Below are positions 6,613-8,177 of a stretch of DNA of 8,177 nt, piece after piece (positions within the stretch are counted from its first letter, which is position 1; the number at the start of each line of letters is the position of its first letter). The notes under the pieces were generated by a model, which worked only from the letters and a program-made list of their open reading frames with translations, was not told the DNA's origin and searched no databases. The stretch is from CAZLMF01 sp964560565 (GTDB lineage Bacteria > Bacillota > Clostridia > Oscillospirales > Ruminococcaceae), in contig CAZLMF010000069.1 in the NCBI GenBank assembly GCA_964560565.1, positions 1 to 8,177 on the forward strand, in the 5' to 3' direction. The position numbers were made by a program, and so were the translations under genes.

Positions 6613-6620
6613 GCTGTTTT
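6592..6620. repeat. Imperfect inverted repeat at the galU end, over the rpsF promoter
   Basis: Read on the minus strand, AAAACAGCTTG (6620-6610) pairs with CAAGTGTTTT (6601-6592), giving ten pairs with one bulged G and an 8-nt loop. As RNA it would form a weak hairpin right at the galU stop, ending in UGUUUU, a possible weak galU terminator. As DNA it spans the -35 element and most of the spacer of the rpsF promoter. Which role applies, if either, cannot be decided from the sequence. Confidence 0.4.
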
Positions 6621-7489
6621 TACAAAGAAGCTGATATTTCTCGCAAATAGTCACGGAAATCGCTGCCGACTTCTTTATGTTCAATGCCTACTTCTACTAT
6701 TGCTTTTAGTATGCCAAGCTTGTTTCCCATGTCATAACGCTTGCCTGTGAAGTCAACACTTGTCATTCCCTTGGTGTTGGAAAGCTCCTTCATTGCATCT
6801 GTTAGCTGAATTTCTCCACCTGCACCGGGCTTTGTATGCTCAATTATATCAAATATTTCAGGCGGTAAAGCGCATCTTCCTAAAATGGAAAATAGCGAAT
6901 AAATTTGCTCGGGTTTTGGCTTTTCTATCATATCTGATACCTTGTAGAGATTCTCCCTTATATGGTCAACTTTAAGGCTTGAATACTTTGTGACAAGCTC
7001 AATGGGGCATTCCTTTGCCGCAACAGCGCCAAGCCCAAACTCCTCATAAGCACGGCATACCTGTGCACAGCAAGGGTCGTCACCTAAGATAACATCATCA
7101 CCGTATGCCACAACGAAAGGCTCGTCACCCACAAAGGCTTTAGCGCATAAAACTGCATTTCCTGTGCCTAGCATCTCCTGCTGGCGAACATATTGAATTC
7201 TTGCAAGCTTTGCAATGTCAACGACTTCGTTATAGCTTTCCATTTTCCCTGACTTAAAAAGCGAGTTTTCAAGCTCTGGAGTGCGGTCAAAATGATCTTG
7301 AAGAGATGATTTGCCTCGAGAGATAACAATTAGAATATCCTCAATCCCACTGCGGACAATTTCCTCAACGATATACTGTATTGCAGGTTTGTCAACTATT
7401 GTAAGCATTTCCTTTGGAATTGCTTTAGTAGCAGGCAGTACACGAGTACCTAGTCCTGCGCAAAGAATAACTGCTTTCCTAATTTTCAA
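6620..7489 (-). CDS. galU: UTP--glucose-1-phosphate uridylyltransferase (GalU/GtaB family)
   Basis: The enzyme converts glucose-1-phosphate and UTP to UDP-glucose and pyrophosphate, supplying envelope glycolipid and polysaccharide synthesis. The 289-residue protein has the family order: nucleotide-binding GLGTR (12-16) with LPATKAIPKEML (18-29), VDKPAIQY (32-39), GDD (130-132), EKP (189-191), GGEIQLTDA (224-232) and GKRYDMGNKLG (249-259). Two segments depart from the commonest GalU form: EMLGTGNAV (105-113) where GLGHAV is usual, and CAGLGTR for AAGLGTR. A different sugar preference therefore cannot be excluded. The start is TTG at 7489, since no ATG or GTG lies between an in-frame TAA upstream and the conserved N-terminus. 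AAAGGAG (7506-7500) is 10 nt upstream and overlaps the stop of the preceding membrane protein gene, 15 nt away, which suggests one transcript. Confidence 0.92.
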   Translation of the reverse strand: MKIRKAVILCAGLGTRVLPATKAIPKEMLTIVDKPAIQYIVEEIVRSGIEDILIVISRGKSSLQDHFDRTPELENSLFKSGKMESYNEVVDIAKLARIQYVRQQEMLGTGNAVLCAKAFVGDEPFVVAYGDDVILGDDPCCAQVCRAYEEFGLGAVAAKECPIELVTKYSSLKVDHIRENLYKVSDMIEKPKPEQIYSLFSILGRCALPPEIFDIIEHTKPGAGGEIQLTDAMKELSNTKGMTSVDFTGKRYDMGNKLGILKAIVEVGIEHKEVGSDFRDYLREISASL

Positions 7490-7499
7490 GGGGAATGCA

Positions 7500-7506
7500 C
7501 TCCTTT
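7500..7506 (-). promoter_or_regulatory. galU ribosome binding site supporting a TTG start
   Basis: AAAGGAG on the minus strand ends 10 nt before TTG (7489-7487) and shares bases with the TAA stop (7507-7505) of the upstream gene. No other start codon in frame fits between this site and the conserved KIRKAVIL beginning of the protein. Confidence 0.65.
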
Positions 7507-8177
7507 AAAAAATATTGCCAACCAATATTGCTGTCGCAATTGAGGAGGTAATGAAAGTTAGCAAAAGGATAAGCAGTACCCCGCGGCGAGATACTCCCCC
7601 GCCCTTTGCAAGCTCCTCATGGTATTTTGGTGTTTCGCCAAAGTTTTGGCGGATGTCCTTAATTTTCGCTATTGTAAAATATTTGTAGATAGCATTGAAA
7701 AAAGAACCTGATAAAAATCTTATCACCATTGTCAGAAATGATGTGATTAAATAAAAGTTACCCAGTCTTGCAACAACCGCGTCACTTAAAATCACCATGT
7801 TAAACTGCGCCACAATATCGTTCATATTGAGCAGTAATGAGGGTATGCTTAAAAACAATATCAACGCAAAAAGCGATATTGCCAGCACATTAAGCTTGCG
7901 ATAGGCAAGATAAATATAGCCAAAGAAAAAGCCTGCCCAGTTCCATGTTAGCTTGCTGCCTCGTTCCATTCGTTTAAACTGCGGTAAAAAGTAATGCGTA
8001 CTCTCCCCAAGGTAAATTGCAAGCTCCTTAACCGTGACACCGCCTATCTCCTCCTCTGCGTCAAGCCCTGCTAAGGGGTTTATAAAGGGGTTATAAGGCA
8101 TAGCATTAGGAAAGGGCATATTGGGGTTATGGCTTGGTTGGGGATCACGTTTTGTCTCCCCCGATAGTGGAGTGCCG
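7505..8177 (-). CDS. Multi-pass membrane protein of DUF2628 type, 5' end beyond the window
   Basis: The function is unknown. From the ATG at 8119 there are 204 codons, but the frame stays open for 19 more codons to the right edge (…RGETKRDPQPSHNPN). No ribosome binding site precedes that ATG, so the true start is probably outside. Numbered from 8119, the visible protein has a Pro/Asn-rich stretch (1-17), a soluble segment with EIGGVTVKELAIYLG (24-38) and YFLPQFKRME (43-52), then the NWAGFFFGYIYLAYRK block (60-75) that recalls DUF2628 membrane proteins. Likely membrane segments are about 60-73, 76-97, 118-140 and 179-201. Firmicute relatives often carry an N-terminal zinc-finger or RING-like domain before such a linker, which would lie off the edge here. 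It shares an apparent transcript with galU, hinting at an envelope role, but this is inference. Confidence 0.65.
   Translation of the reverse strand, partial: GTPLSGETKRDPQPSHNPNMPFPNAMPYNPFINPLAGLDAEEEIGGVTVKELAIYLGESTHYFLPQFKRMERGSKLTWNWAGFFFGYIYLAYRKLNVLAISLFALILFLSIPSLLLNMNDIVAQFNMVILSDAVVARLGNFYLITSFLTMVIRFLSGSFFNAIYKYFTIAKIKDIRQNFGETPKYHEELAKGGGVSRRGVLLILLLTFITSSIATAILVGNIF

Noticed and set aside
6530..7489. galU and rpsF as one simple operon
   Set aside because: A perfect consensus promoter follows the galU stop and drives rpsF independently; readthrough from galU is possible but not needed.
1..8177. A new defence, mobile or biosynthetic system
   Set aside because: All genes except the DUF2628-type protein are recognisable housekeeping genes in normal arrangements, and no repeats, integration scars or clusters of unknown genes were seen.

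Overview
The window looks like ordinary core chromosome of an anaerobic, low-to-moderate GC Firmicute, most likely a member of Clostridia. The main reasons are an AddAB recombination nuclease in place of RecBCD, the rpsF-ssb-rpsR operon, strong AGGAGG-type ribosome binding sites throughout, consensus sigma-A promoters with 17-nt spacers, and a cysteine-bearing (zinc-type) ribosomal protein S18. The genus cannot be fixed from this sequence alone. No mobile element, CRISPR array, tRNA or rRNA was seen, and no intergenic stretch exceeds about 165 bases.

Layout. Positions 1-4312 (minus strand) carry addB followed directly by addA, which runs off the left edge. The two genes meet as TAG-ATG with no base between them. 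A 163-bp divergent region (4313-4475) holds back-to-back promoters for addB (minus) and metA (plus), each with its own small inverted repeat. metA (4476-5408, plus) encodes homoserine O-acyltransferase, with a residue at position 111 that points to acetyl-CoA. A 13-bp-stem terminator at 5430-5458 separates metA from the convergent rpsF-ssb-rpsR operon (5476-6520, minus). That operon is driven by a perfect TTGACA-17-TATAAT promoter and has a structured 57-nt leader. Next to it come galU (6620-7489, minus, TTG start) and, 15 nt upstream of galU, a multi-pass membrane protein of DUF2628 type whose N-terminus lies beyond the right edge.

Function. AddAB processes double-strand DNA ends for RecA loading. 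SSB coats the resulting single strands, but it is transcribed here with ribosomal proteins S6 and S18, as is usual in bacteria. MetA commits homoserine to methionine synthesis. GalU makes UDP-glucose for envelope polysaccharides and glycolipids.

I found no new multi-gene system. The less explained signals are regulatory: a possible Shine-Dalgarno-sequestering fold in the rpsF leader, small dyads on the addB and metA promoters, a dyad spanning the end of galU and the rpsF promoter, and a metA leader too short for a SAM riboswitch or T-box.
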